This document shows, in pieces, positions 8,830 to 18,470 of a stretch of DNA of 64,000 nucleotides. Below the pieces are notes generated by a model. That model worked only from the letters and a program-made list of their open reading frames with translations, was not told where the DNA came from and searched no databases. The position numbers and the translations under genes are program-made. The first letter of the stretch is position 1; each line of letters starts with the position of its first letter. This stretch comes from Giesbergeria sp. (GTDB lineage Bacteria > Pseudomonadota > Gammaproteobacteria > Burkholderiales > Burkholderiaceae_C): the NCBI RefSeq assembly GCF_028686475.1, contig NZ_JAQUCA010000005.1, positions 1-64,000 of the forward strand, given 5' to 3'.

Positions 8830-9621
8830 ATGAAAAGAAAAGATTCTGCCTTGCCCCCCAAACCCAACGTTCAGGTGATTGAACGCATGTTCACGCTGAT
8901 AGACATCTTGGCTGCACGCGAAGAAAGCATCTCGCTCAAAGAAATCAGCGAAAAATCGGGCCTGCACCCTTCCACCGCCCACCGCATCCTGAACGATTTG
9001 GCCACAGGCCGCTTTGTGGACCGTCCCGAATCGGGCAGCTACCGCCTCGGGATGCGCCTGTTAGAGCTAGGCAACTTGGTCAAGGGTCGCCTGAATGTGC
9101 GCGATGCTGCCCTCATCCCAATGCGCGAGCTGCACAAGCAAATTCAACAACCGGTCAATTTAAGTATGCGCCAAGGCGATGAAATCGTCTATGTAGAACG
9201 CACTTACAGCGAGCGCTCGGGGATGCAGGTGGTGCGCGCGATTGGCGGACGGGCACCATTGCACCTGACCTCTACCGGCAAGCTGTTTTTGGCCGCCGAT
9301 GACCCACAACAGGTACGCAATTACGCCACCCGCACCGGCCTACCCGGCCACACGCACAACAGCATCACCCAGCTGGCGGTATTAGAGCGTGAACTAAGCA
9401 AAGCGCGCCAAAGCGGTGTCGCGCGTGACAACGAAGAGCTAGAACTGGGCGTGCGCTGCATGGCCGCCGGAGTTTATGACGACCAAGGCAAACTGCTGGC
9501 TGGGTTGTCTATTTCTGCCCCCGCCGACCGGCTCGATGAAGGCTGGCTGTCTAAATTGCAGGCCACCGCGCAGCGGATTTCTGCCGCTTTGGGCTACAAC
9601 CAGGCCAGCAGCACCGATTAG
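8830..9621 (+). CDS. IclR-family transcriptional regulator
   Basis: This 263-residue protein has an N-terminal winged helix (VIERMFTLIDILAAREESISLKEISEKSGL then HPSTAHRILNDL, about residues 14-58). An IclR C-terminal effector domain follows (MSMRQGDEIVYVERTYS, LHLTSTGKLFLA, ELELGVRCMAAGVYD). Members usually repress or activate small-molecule catabolic operons. No obvious target operon is adjacent: bpt is upstream and the convergent pbpG follows 26 bp downstream. I chose ATG 8830; the codon before it is TTG (8827), also a possible start. No strong Shine-Dalgarno is visible. The ligand cannot be inferred. Confidence 0.9.
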   Translation: MKRKDSALPPKPNVQVIERMFTLIDILAAREESISLKEISEKSGLHPSTAHRILNDLATGRFVDRPESGSYRLGMRLLELGNLVKGRLNVRDAALIPMRELHKQIQQPVNLSMRQGDEIVYVERTYSERSGMQVVRAIGGRAPLHLTSTGKLFLAADDPQQVRNYATRTGLPGHTHNSITQLAVLERELSKARQSGVARDNEELELGVRCMAAGVYDDQGKLLAGLSISAPADRLDEGWLSKLQATAQRISAALGYNQASSTD

Positions 9622-9647
9622 ACCGATTAGGCGCAAAAACCCTCGAC

Positions 9648-10847
9648 TCAACGGCTCAGGCTGCGCCCTTGGGTCACGGCGGAATGCAGCGTAGAGGCCG
9701 ACAAACCCGTCTCTACCCAGTTGCGTACCCGTTCGGCATCGCCCAAACGGCTAAATTTGCCCGAAGAATCCAAAAACACCATGATGAGCTTGCGCCCCGC
9801 AATCTTGGTTTGCATGACCAAGCAGCGCCCAGCTTCAGAGATGTAGCCGGTTTTTTGCAAACCAATATCCCAGTCGGGGTTTTTGACCAGTTGGTTGGTG
9901 TTGTTGTATTGCAAAGTTTTTGGCCCCACCGCCACTTCGTAACCCGGCGAGGTAGAAAACTCACGCAATGTTCTATCGCGGTAAGTTACATTGACCAAAA
10001 TGGCCAAATCACGCGCGCTCGATTGGTTGTTGCTCGACAAGCCGGTAGGCTCGACATAACGGGTATCCATCATGCCCAACTGGCGCGCCTTGGCGTTCAT
10101 TTTGGCCACAAACACGCCCAAGCCGCCCGGATAGGTGCGCCCCAAGGCGTTGGCGGCGCGGTTTTCACTCGACATCAAGGCCAGATGCAGCATTTCTTGG
10201 CGCGTCAAGGTCGTGCCCACACTCAAGCGTGAGCGGCTGCCCTTTTCGGTATCCACATCGTCTTGGGTGATGGTAATAGGCTCCTCCATCGGCAAGCGGG
10301 CCTCAGAAATCAATAGCCCAGTCATGAGTTTGGTGAGAGAGGCAATCGGCAGCACGGCCTGCTCGTTTTTACGCAACAGCACCTCTTGGGTATCTTGGTC
10401 AATCACCAAGGCCACACTCGATTTGAGGTCTAGCGGGTCGGTGGCGTGGTGCAAACCAGCCAATTCGCCAAACGAGGGGCGCGCCGTCGCCGCTACGGTG
10501 GTAGCCGTCGCAGCAGCTGCCACGGCAACCGCAGCACGGCCAGCGGCTTTGCCGCGTCCCTTAGGCTGCTGCTGGGCTAACACGGTTTTCACGCGGCTGG
10601 GGGCAGGTGCGCGCGCCACGGCTTTGGCGGGCGCGGCCCGCTGGGCCACCACTTTGACGGACTTGGCAGCTACGGCGCTGCTCTTAGGCTTGGCAGCAAC
10701 TACACTGACTTTAACGGCCTTTTTGGCCGGGGCATTCTTAGGCCCTGCGGCTTCTACGGACGGCGACAACAAAGCCGCCCCCAAAACAGCCATAGACAAC
10801 CACTGAACCAGAGGACGCAGTGCTGTGGGTGAACGACGGTAAATCAC
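9648..10847 (-). CDS. pbpG: D-alanyl-D-alanine endopeptidase (PBP7-like, S11 family)
   Basis: This is a periplasmic serine peptidase that cleaves peptidoglycan cross-links. With a GTG start at 10847 the product has 399 residues; GGAGA lies about 8 bases upstream. A signal sequence (about residues 10-33, ending SPSVEA-A) leads into a long Ala/Lys/Val-rich linker (35-125) before the catalytic domain. The catalytic motifs are S170-L-T-K173, S227-E-N229 and K332-T-G334. The linker of about 90 residues is unusually long and basic and could bind anionic wall polymer or be a disordered tether. An upstream TTG (10907) would overlap the terminator stem, so I do not favour it. Confidence 0.9.
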   Translation of the reverse strand: MIYRRSPTALRPLVQWLSMAVLGAALLSPSVEAAGPKNAPAKKAVKVSVVAAKPKSSAVAAKSVKVVAQRAAPAKAVARAPAPSRVKTVLAQQQPKGRGKAAGRAAVAVAAAATATTVAATARPSFGELAGLHHATDPLDLKSSVALVIDQDTQEVLLRKNEQAVLPIASLTKLMTGLLISEARLPMEEPITITQDDVDTEKGSRSRLSVGTTLTRQEMLHLALMSSENRAANALGRTYPGGLGVFVAKMNAKARQLGMMDTRYVEPTGLSSNNQSSARDLAILVNVTYRDRTLREFSTSPGYEVAVGPKTLQYNNTNQLVKNPDWDIGLQKTGYISEAGRCLVMQTKIAGRKLIMVFLDSSGKFSRLGDAERVRNWVETGLSASTLHSAVTQGRSLSR

Positions 10848-10885
10848 AGGGAATCTCCAAACAGCAAACAGCAAACACAGCAAAT

Positions 10886-10931
10886 AAAAAAACAAAAAGC
10901 CACGCAATGGTAACGTTTTGCGTGACTTTTT
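10886..10931 (-). terminator. Bidirectional-looking terminator after leuA
   Basis: CACGCAA (10901-10907) pairs with TTGCGTG (10918-10924), extended by flanking A/T runs on both sides. On the minus strand it reads GTGGC followed by TTTTTG and a further T-run. It ends the leuA transcript just upstream of pbpG. Confidence 0.75.
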
Positions 10932-11014
10932 GTATCTTGTCCTTCATTATAAGTTTGCCGTGCCGATATAAGGAGCTTATCGCCCCCTACATCTAAGCCA
11001 TTGGCCTTGCAGCG

Positions 11015-12553
11015 TTAGCCTTGGGCGGCCACGCGCTCGGTTTTGCTGTGCAGCTTGTTCAAAGCGCTCAGGTAGGCTTTGGCCGAGGCCACCACAATGT
11101 CCGGGTCGGCACCCACGCCATTGACGACGCGGCCACTGCTTTGCAAACGCACCGTGACTTCGCCTTGGCTCTCGGTCGAGCCACTGATGGCATTGACCGA
11201 ATACAGCACCATTTCGGCACCGCTATGCACATGCGACTCAATCGCCTTGAGCGAGGCATCCACGGGGCCATTGCCGTCCGATTGCGCCTTGATTTCTTGG
11301 CCAGCGACGGTAAACACCACCGTAGCATGGGGGCGCTCGCCGGTCTCACTGTGCTGGGCCAGCGAGACAAAACCAAAATGCTCTTGTGCGTGGCTCAGGC
11401 TCTCGTCATTGACCAAGGCCAAAATATCCTCGTCAAAAATCTCGCTCTTGCGGTCGGCCAGTTCTTTGAAGCGGGCAAAGGCGGTGTTGGTTTCAGTCTC
11501 GCTGTCTAAACTCACGCCCAATTCTTGCAGGCGTTGCTTGAAGGCATTGCGGCCACTGAGCTTGCCCAAGACAATTTTGTTGTTGCTCCAGCCCACGTCT
11601 TCGGCGCGCATGATTTCGTAGGTGTCACGCGCCTTAAGTACGCCATCTTGGTGGATACCGCTGGCATGGGCAAAGGCATTGGCCCCGACCACGGCCTTGT
11701 TGGGCTGCACCACAAAGCCGGTAATCTGGCTCACCATGCGACTGGCGGCCACAATGTGCTGGGTGTCGATGTTCAAATCGAGGTTGAAATAATCGCGCCG
11801 GGTTTTCACGGCCATCACCACTTCTTCTAAGGCACAGTTCCCAGCGCGCTCGCCCAAGCCGTTGATGGTGCATTCCACTTGGCGCGCCCCGCCAATTTTG
11901 ACCCCGGCCAAAGAGTTGGCCACCGCCATACCCAAATCGTTGTGGCAATGCACCGACCAAATGGCTTTGTCGCTGTTGGGCACGCGCTCGCGCAGGGTTT
12001 TAATGAAGTTGCCGTACAACTCCGGTACAGCGTAACCCACGGTATCCGGCACGTTAATGGTAGTGGCCCCTTCGGCAATCACCGTTTCAATCACACGGCA
12101 CAAAAAGTCCATCTCACTGCGGTAGCCGTCTTCAGGACTGAACTCAATATCACCACACAGGTTACGGGCAAAACGCACCGCCTGTTTGGCCTGTTCCAAC
12201 ACCTGCTCTGGACTCATACGCAGCTTTTTTTCCATGTGCAGCGGCGAGGTGGCAATAAAGGTGTGGATACGGCCCCGGTTGGCTCCCTTGAGGGCTTCGG
12301 CAGCGCGGGCAATGTCGCGGTCATTGGCGCGCGACAGCGAGCAGACGGTGGAGTCTTTGATAGCGTTGGCAATCATTTGCACCGCTTCAAAATCCCCATT
12401 CGAGCTGGCGGCAAAACCAGCTTCAATCACATCGACCTTGAGGCGCTCCAACTGGCGTGCAATCCGCAGTTTTTCGTCCTTGGTCATGGAGGCACCGGGC
12501 GATTGTTCGCCATCGCGCAAGGTGGTATCAAAAATAATCAATTGGTCGGACAT
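11015..12553 (-). CDS. leuA: 2-isopropylmalate synthase LeuA
   Basis: LeuA condenses acetyl-CoA with 2-oxoisovalerate, the first committed step of leucine synthesis. The 512-residue product begins [20 protein letters not shown] (the DTTLRDGEQ signature, residues 9-17). It carries the HCHNDLG block and ends in the LeuA allosteric dimerisation domain (about 390-500, with [21 protein letters not shown]), the site of leucine feedback inhibition. It is encoded alone, preceded by a leader peptide and attenuator (12580-12692). The ilv operon that supplies its 2-oxoisovalerate lies further upstream on the same strand. Confidence 0.97.
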   Translation of the reverse strand: MSDQLIIFDTTLRDGEQSPGASMTKDEKLRIARQLERLKVDVIEAGFAASSNGDFEAVQMIANAIKDSTVCSLSRANDRDIARAAEALKGANRGRIHTFIATSPLHMEKKLRMSPEQVLEQAKQAVRFARNLCGDIEFSPEDGYRSEMDFLCRVIETVIAEGATTINVPDTVGYAVPELYGNFIKTLRERVPNSDKAIWSVHCHNDLGMAVANSLAGVKIGGARQVECTINGLGERAGNCALEEVVMAVKTRRDYFNLDLNIDTQHIVAASRMVSQITGFVVQPNKAVVGANAFAHASGIHQDGVLKARDTYEIMRAEDVGWSNNKIVLGKLSGRNAFKQRLQELGVSLDSETETNTAFARFKELADRKSEIFDEDILALVNDESLSHAQEHFGFVSLAQHSETGERPHATVVFTVAGQEIKAQSDGNGPVDASLKAIESHVHSGAEMVLYSVNAISGSTESQGEVTVRLQSSGRVVNGVGADPDIVVASAKAYLSALNKLHSKTERVAAQG

Positions 12554-12579
12554 AGCTGGCTCCTAGAGTCTGAAATAGC

Positions 12580-12615
12580 AAAAAAAAAGCCCGCTGCGGC
12601 TGCATACGGGCTTTT
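12580..12615 (-). terminator. leuA attenuator terminator
   Basis: On the minus strand AAAGCCCG (12614-12607) pairs with CGGGCTTT (12593-12586) around a 13-base loop, followed by an uninterrupted run of nine T (to 12580). It lies between the leader peptide stop (12639) and the leuA start (12553), the position expected of an attenuator. Confidence 0.85.
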
Positions 12616-12638
12616 GAAGAAAAAGTGTGCGCGCGCGC

Positions 12639-12692
12639 TTACTGTCTCCGCCCAGTGGAGGATAGTAGTAGAGCGATAGCCAACGTTTTCAT
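12639..12692 (-). CDS. leuL: leu leader peptide (17 aa)
   Basis: The minus strand reads MKTLAIALLLSSTGRRQ then TAA. Four of 17 codons are leucine, and three consecutive ones are the rare CTA, the same trick used in the enteric leu leader. The stop is 24 bases before the attenuator stem. I infer that ribosome stalling at the CTA run under leucine shortage prevents terminator formation and lets leuA be transcribed. I did not fold the competing antiterminator. A candidate promoter (CTGCAA, 17-bp spacer, TACATT) lies just upstream, between 12692 and 12732. Confidence 0.75.
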   Translation of the reverse strand: MKTLAIALLLSSTGRRQ

Positions 12693-12731
12693 GGCGCTCA
12701 ATGTAGCACAGTTGCGCGCTATTTGCAGAAT

Positions 12732-13568
12732 TTATTGGTGCAGGCCACGTTCTTCTGGCTCGTCGGTCGAGGTGCTAATCACGCTGGTTTGCAAGCCTTT
12801 GGCCTTGCGCCAAACGTAGATGAGATAGCCACTGAGGCCATAGAAGACGAACACAGCAAACAGCACAATGGGCGGATGGATGTTGATGATGGCAATGCCC
12901 AAGGCGATCAGCACAATCACGGCAAAGGGCACGCTTTTTTTCATGCGTACATCTTTGAAGCTGTAAAAAGGTACGTTGGTGACCATCGTCAAGCCAGAAT
13001 AGAGGGTGAAGGCAAACATCACCCAAGTGATGCCATACCAGCCCAGCCACAAGCCACTGTGGCCACGCTGCACGCCCAACTCGGTCATCAGCCAGATAAA
13101 GCCCATCACCAACGCGGCAGCGGCGGGCGATGGTAGTCCTTGAAAATAGCGTTTGTCCACCACCGCCGTATTCACGTTGAAGCGCGCCAGCCGCAGCGCC
13201 GCACAGGCACAATAAACAAAGGCGGCAATCCAGCCCCAGCGGCCCAAATCTTTCAGCGCCCAGATGTAGGCAATCAAGGCCGGGGCAGCCCCAAACGACA
13301 CCATATCCGACAACGAATCCATCTGCTCGCCAAAGGCGCTTTGGGTGTTGGTCATGCGGGCGATGCGGCCATCGAGGCTATCGAGCACCATCGCGCAAAA
13401 AACGCCAATGGCTGCCAAATCAAAACGGCCATTCATGGCCATCACCACGGCATAGAAACCGCCAAACAGGGCAGCCAACGTGAACAGGTTGGGCAGAATG
13501 TAAATTCCCTTGCGGCGCTTACGCACCAGCAATGGAGGGTTTTGCCCACCCGGTGTACCTTCATCCAT
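12732..13568 (-). CDS. pssA: CDP-diacylglycerol--serine O-phosphatidyltransferase
   Basis: PssA makes phosphatidylserine, the precursor of phosphatidylethanolamine, from CDP-diacylglycerol and serine. The 278-residue membrane protein has the CDP-alcohol phosphotransferase motif D-G-x2-A-R-x8-G-x3-D-x3-D (DGRIARMTNTQSAFGEQMDS, then LSD; about residues 65-87). About eight hydrophobic segments follow. The motif and length fit the type II (archaeal/Gram-positive-like) membrane-embedded PssA common in betaproteobacteria rather than the E. coli peripheral form. It lies between ilvC and leuA on the same strand, separated from ilvC by a terminator. Confidence 0.93.
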   Translation of the reverse strand: MDEGTPGGQNPPLLVRKRRKGIYILPNLFTLAALFGGFYAVVMAMNGRFDLAAIGVFCAMVLDSLDGRIARMTNTQSAFGEQMDSLSDMVSFGAAPALIAYIWALKDLGRWGWIAAFVYCACAALRLARFNVNTAVVDKRYFQGLPSPAAAALVMGFIWLMTELGVQRGHSGLWLGWYGITWVMFAFTLYSGLTMVTNVPFYSFKDVRMKKSVPFAVIVLIALGIAIINIHPPIVLFAVFVFYGLSGYLIYVWRKAKGLQTSVISTSTDEPEERGLHQ

Positions 13569-13638
13569 TCCATCAACCTCCAGCGCTTTGGCCCGCGCAC
13601 GGCAAACATATCAGAGGCCGCAGTGTACCTGCACCCAT

Positions 13639-13664
13639 AAAAAAAAGGCCACCGAAGTGGCCTT
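13639..13664 (-). terminator. Terminator of the ilvBHC operon
   Basis: On the minus strand AAGGCCAC-TTCG-GTGGCCTT is followed by a T-run (13645 down to 13639). It is a perfect 8-bp stem with a UUCG loop placed 29 bp after the ilvC stop, a textbook intrinsic terminator. Confidence 0.95.
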
Positions 13665-13692
13665 GGCTGTTTCGGCGCGAGAGGCTAACCGA

Positions 13693-14763
<1,071 letters not shown>

Positions 14764-15255
14764 TTACACGCGCAAAATGCGCTCGCCACGGCCAATGCCG
14801 CTGGCACCAGTACGCACAGTTTCCAAGATGGCGGTGCGGTCCAGCGCTTGCAGGAAAGCATCGTTCTTGCTTTGGTCACCGGTCAGCTCAATGGTGTAGC
14901 TTTTATCGGTCACGTCGATGATACGGCCACGGAAGATGTCGGCCATGCGCTTCATCTCTTCGCGCTCTTTGCCCACGGCGCGTACCTTGATCAGCATCAA
15001 CTCGCGCTCGGTATAAGCGCCTTCGGTCAAATCAACCACTTTGACCACTTCGATCAGGCGGTTGAGGTGCTTGGTGATTTGCTCAATCACGTCTTCCGAG
15101 CCGGTGGTCTGGATGGTCATGCGCGACAGCGACGGGTCTTCGGTGGGGGCCACCGTGAGCGACTCGATGTTGTAACCACGGGCAGAAAACAAGCCGACCA
15201 CGCGCGACAGCGCACCGGGTTCGTTTTCGAGCAAAACGGCAATGATATGTTTCAT
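14764..15255 (-). CDS. ilvH: Acetolactate synthase small (regulatory) subunit
   Basis: This 163-residue subunit activates the IlvB catalytic subunit and confers valine feedback inhibition. An ACT domain fills residues 1-75 (MKHIIAVLLENEPGALSRVVGLFSARGYNIESL), and the ALS_ss C-terminal domain follows. I start at ATG 15255, which has GAGGAA about 6 bases upstream. The frame upstream to 15300 has no family match. It sits between ilvB and ilvC. Confidence 0.96.
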   Translation of the reverse strand: MKHIIAVLLENEPGALSRVVGLFSARGYNIESLTVAPTEDPSLSRMTIQTTGSEDVIEQITKHLNRLIEVVKVVDLTEGAYTERELMLIKVRAVGKEREEMKRMADIFRGRIIDVTDKSYTIELTGDQSKNDAFLQALDRTAILETVRTGASGIGRGERILRV

Positions 15256-15353
15256 AGCAAATTCCTCTTTTTGCCGCCCTCCCCTGTTACCGGTAAGCAA
15301 CAGGCTTGGCGAACAATAGATTCATTCAAAAAAAGTGAGAGAAAAAGCCCGCG

Positions 15354-17120
15354 TTAGAGTTCTTCCGAACCCAACAGCATCTCAGTGATGCCCTTGCCCG
15401 CCTCCACCATCGGCCAGACGTTTTCGGTCGGGTCGGTGCGGAAGTCGAGGAACACGGTGCGGTCTTTGATGGCACGGGCTTCGCGCAGGGCACCCTCTAC
15501 GTCTTCAGGGCGCTCAATCAGCATCCCGATATGGCCGTAAGCCTCGGCCAGTTTGACGAAGTTGGGCAGCGCATCCATGTAGCTGTGGCTGTAACGGCCT
15601 TGGTAAATCAGCTCCTGCCACTGGCGCACCATGCCCAAATAGCGGTTGTTGAGCGAGATGACCTTGACGTGCGTACCGTACTGCTGGCAGGTGGACAGCT
15701 CTTGGATGTTCATCTGAATCGAGCCTTCGCCGGTAATACACCAGCAATCGGCTTGCGGCTTGGCCAGCTTGATACCCATCGCATACGGCAGGCCGACACC
15801 CATCGTGCCCAAACCACCCGAATTAATCCAGCGGCGTGGCTCGTTGAACTTGTAGAACTGCGCGGCAAACATTTGGTGTTGGCCCACGTCCGAGGTGATG
15901 TAGCAATCATCGTCCTTGGTCAGGTTCCAGAGGGTTTCCACCACGGCTTGTGGTTTGATAACTTCGGTATTGGCGCGGTCGTAGGCCAAGCAGTCTTTGA
16001 CGCGCCAGCCTTCAATCGTGTCCCACCAAGCAGCCAAGGCTCCAGCATCGGGGCGTTGCGGCGTTTCTTTGATCATGGTGATCAATTCGGCCAACACGTC
16101 TTTCACGTCGCCCACAATGGGCACATCCACCTTGACACGCTTGGCGATGCTGGACGGGTCAATGTCAATGTGGATGATTTTGCGCTCGACTGAAGCAAAG
16201 TGCTTGGGATTGCCAATCACACGGTCATCAAAACGCGCACCCACGGCCAGTAGCACATCGCAATGCTGCATGGCATAGTTGGCCTCTACCGTGCCGTGCA
16301 TACCCAACATGCCCAAGAATTTTTTATCGGTAGCAGGATAGGCACCCAAGCCCATCAGGGTGTGCGTGACCGGGTAGCCCAGCATATCGACCAAGGTACG
16401 CAGTTCGTTGCAGGCATTGCCCAGCAAGACACCACCGCCGGTGTAAATGTAGGGGCGCTTGGCATTAAGCAACAGTTGCAACGCCTTGCGAATTTGACCG
16501 CCGTGGCCCTTGCGTACCGGGTTGTACGAACGCATGGTAACGCTCTCGGGGTAGCCGTGGTAAGCCGTTTTGTTGAACGACACATCCTTGGGCACATCCA
16601 CCACCACCGGGCCGGGGCGGCCAGTGCGGGCAATGTGGAAAGCCTTTTTCATGATGTCGGCCATGTCGCGCACATCTTTGACCAAGAAATTGTGCTTGAC
16701 GATGGGGCGGGTAATACCCACGGTATCGCATTCTTGGAAAGCATCCGAGCCAATGGCAGCCGTGCCCACTTGGCCCGAAATAATCACCATCGGGATGCTA
16801 TCGGTGTAAGCGGTGGCAATGCCGGTGACGGCATTGGTCAGGCCGGGGCCAGAAGTGACCAACGCCACGCCAACCTCGCCGGTAGCGCGGGCGAAACCGT
16901 CGGCAGCGTGAACCGCTGCTTGTTCGTGGCGCACCAGCACGTGCTGGATGGTGTCTTGCTTGTAAATAGCGTCGTAAATGTAGAGCACCGCGCCGCCGGG
17001 GTAACCCCAGATTTGTTGCACGCCTTCGGCTTGCAGGGCGCGAACCAAAATTTCAGAGCCCATCAGCTCTGGAGCATCGGTAGCGGGGGAAGTAGTGGCG
17101 TCAGCCTTGTTAATTTCCAT
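15354..17120 (-). CDS. ilvB: Acetolactate synthase large (catalytic) subunit
   Basis: This 588-residue ThDP/FAD enzyme forms acetolactate from pyruvate. It shows GYPGGAVLYIYDAI and RHEQAAVHAADGFARATG with the ThDP-activating Glu, the central FAD-binding domain, and the C-terminal ThDP block with GEGSIQMNIQEL. The usual GDGS is GEGS here, which I recall as common in Burkholderiales rather than a defect. It leads the ilvBHC operon. Its leader of about 150-270 bases shows no Ile/Val/Leu-rich peptide or terminator, so leucine-type attenuation is not evident. Confidence 0.97.
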   Translation of the reverse strand: MEINKADATTSPATDAPELMGSEILVRALQAEGVQQIWGYPGGAVLYIYDAIYKQDTIQHVLVRHEQAAVHAADGFARATGEVGVALVTSGPGLTNAVTGIATAYTDSIPMVIISGQVGTAAIGSDAFQECDTVGITRPIVKHNFLVKDVRDMADIMKKAFHIARTGRPGPVVVDVPKDVSFNKTAYHGYPESVTMRSYNPVRKGHGGQIRKALQLLLNAKRPYIYTGGGVLLGNACNELRTLVDMLGYPVTHTLMGLGAYPATDKKFLGMLGMHGTVEANYAMQHCDVLLAVGARFDDRVIGNPKHFASVERKIIHIDIDPSSIAKRVKVDVPIVGDVKDVLAELITMIKETPQRPDAGALAAWWDTIEGWRVKDCLAYDRANTEVIKPQAVVETLWNLTKDDDCYITSDVGQHQMFAAQFYKFNEPRRWINSGGLGTMGVGLPYAMGIKLAKPQADCWCITGEGSIQMNIQELSTCQQYGTHVKVISLNNRYLGMVRQWQELIYQGRYSHSYMDALPNFVKLAEAYGHIGMLIERPEDVEGALREARAIKDRTVFLDFRTDPTENVWPMVEAGKGITEMLLGSEEL

Positions 17121-17270
17121 GATGAACCTTTGTGAATTTCTCTAACGAAAAACCTTGGGTGCGCCTTGCACGCGCTCTCGTGAAGCCGGCTCGGAACTTG
17201 AGGCCAAGGACATGGGCGAGATGATTGCCGCGCCGGACCGTGACCCGTTTGCGTTTGAGTATGCGGGCGC

Positions 17271-17337
17271 GATTATCGCACTGCAACATGATTGTTGAAG
17301 CCAAGACCACAAAAAAGCCACGGCCAGTGCGATAATC
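17271..17337. promoter_or_regulatory. 13-bp inverted repeat between divergent ilvB and sigma gene
   Basis: GATTATCGCACTG (17271-17283) and CAGTGCGATAATC (17325-17337) are perfect inverted copies 41 bp apart. Each arm contains TGCGATAAT in outward orientation, an extended -10-like box, so the pair may be two divergent promoters, or a binding site for a shared regulator. No strong -35 boxes are seen. Confidence 0.4.
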
Positions 17338-17393
17338 AAAGTCTTTTGCATGGCGCATGGTGCGCCCCACGACCCTCCGCAGGCGCGTCTGTC

Positions 17394-17963
17394 TTGGCCA
17401 CCGAACAAGAACTCTCTGATTTCCTCAAAAGCGTGGAAAAGCGCGCGTTCAAGCGCTCGCTTTACCACGTTCGCAACGAGGAGGCCGCCTTGGACATCGT
17501 GCAAGACAGCATGATGAAGCTGGCCGAGCATTACGGTGACAAACCAGCCAACGAGTTGCCGATGCTGTTTCAGCGCATTCTGTCCAATTGCACCCTCGAT
17601 TGGTTCCGGCGGCAAAAGCGCCACCATACCTTGTTCTCCGACTTGGGCGATTTTGCAGCTGATGGTGATGAAGCTGGCGGTTTTGACCTGCTGGAAGTCT
17701 GGAGCGACAACGACCCCGAGCAACGCGCGCACAGCGCCCAAGACATGGCCGAGCGTGGCCAAACCCTGCACGGCATCGAAGAAGAAATCCAAGCCCTGCC
17801 CGCACGTCAACGAGAAGCCTTCTTAATGCGTTATTGGGAAGAGATGGATGTCGCAGAGACGGCGGCTGCTATGGGCTGCTCCGAAGGCAGTGTCAAAACC
17901 CATTGCTTTCGTGCCATCCAAGCCCTCAGCAAAGCCCTGCGGGCCAAAGGAATCAAGTTATGA
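17394..17963 (+). CDS. RNA polymerase sigma factor, ECF-like
   Basis: This is a 189-residue sigma-70 family protein with region 2 (AALDIVQDSMMKLAEHYGDKP and LDWFRRQKRHH) and region 4 (LPARQREAFLMRYWEEMD, then the helix-turn-helix ETAAAMGCSEGSVKTHCFRA). Two-domain architecture means the ECF group. I place the start at TTG 17394 because similarity to related proteins begins at ATEQELSDFLKSVEKRAFKRS; no in-frame ATG lies nearby, and the frame can be read from 17292. Its stop overlaps the next gene (ATGA). The following DUF3619 membrane protein could act as its anti-sigma partner, but this is inference from position. Confidence 0.85.
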   Translation: MATEQELSDFLKSVEKRAFKRSLYHVRNEEAALDIVQDSMMKLAEHYGDKPANELPMLFQRILSNCTLDWFRRQKRHHTLFSDLGDFAADGDEAGGFDLLEVWSDNDPEQRAHSAQDMAERGQTLHGIEEEIQALPARQREAFLMRYWEEMDVAETAAAMGCSEGSVKTHCFRAIQALSKALRAKGIKL

Positions 17964-18424
17964 ACACCAATCTACACCTGCCCCCTGAAGAACAGGTTTT
18001 GCACGCCCACGCCTATGCGCGCCGCGTAGTAGCGCATCTGGACGACAGCGCCAGCGCCCTGCCCTACGATATTTCCGAGCGCCTGCGCGCCGCGCGCGTG
18101 CAAGCGCTGGCCAAGCGCAAAAAAGAAGTGCTGGTTCACGCACACCAAACAGCCACTGTGGTGCTGCCATCGGGTGGCGCAGCCACCTTGGGTGGCTGGC
18201 GCGGCGAGGTTGGCGGCTGGTGGCAATCTTTACTGGGGGCCATTCCGATGATGGCACTGGTGGTAGGCTTGGTGGTCATTAACAGCGCGCAAGATGAATA
18301 CGGTGCCGCCGAAGTGGCCGAAGTCGATGCCGCCCTGCTCACGGATGATTTACCCCCCGAAGCCTATGCCGACCCTGGTTTTGTCCAGTTCCTTAAAAAC
18401 GGTGGCAGTCAACAAAATTATTAA
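17960..18424 (+). CDS. DUF3619 family membrane protein
   Basis: This 154-residue protein of unknown function is typically encoded right after this sigma factor in Burkholderiales. It has a cytoplasmic helical N-terminal region (residues 1-75, HAYARRVVAHLDDSASALP, RLRAARVQALA). A single transmembrane segment follows (about 95-115, AIPMMALVVGLVVI), then an acidic C-terminal tail (EVAEVDAALLTDDLPPEAYADPGF). That layout (helical cytosolic part, one membrane pass, short outer part) resembles anti-sigma factors but lacks a recognisable zinc motif. Start ATG 17960 overlaps the sigma gene stop by 4 bp. Confidence 0.8.
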   Translation: MNTNLHLPPEEQVLHAHAYARRVVAHLDDSASALPYDISERLRAARVQALAKRKKEVLVHAHQTATVVLPSGGAATLGGWRGEVGGWWQSLLGAIPMMALVVGLVVINSAQDEYGAAEVAEVDAALLTDDLPPEAYADPGFVQFLKNGGSQQNY

Positions 18425-18470
18425 GGTTTAAGTATTAAGCTACCTTTTGTGCGAAATCCTGTCCGCCTGC

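Noticed and set aside
15388-16000. ilvB GEGS instead of GDGS as an inactivating change
   Set aside because: I recall the same GEGS in other Burkholderiales acetolactate synthases, and all other ThDP residues are kept.
17121-17270. Leader peptide/attenuator for ilvB
   Set aside because: A 23-codon frame exists (MSLASSSEP...), but it is not rich in Ile, Val or Leu, and no terminator-antiterminator pair was seen.
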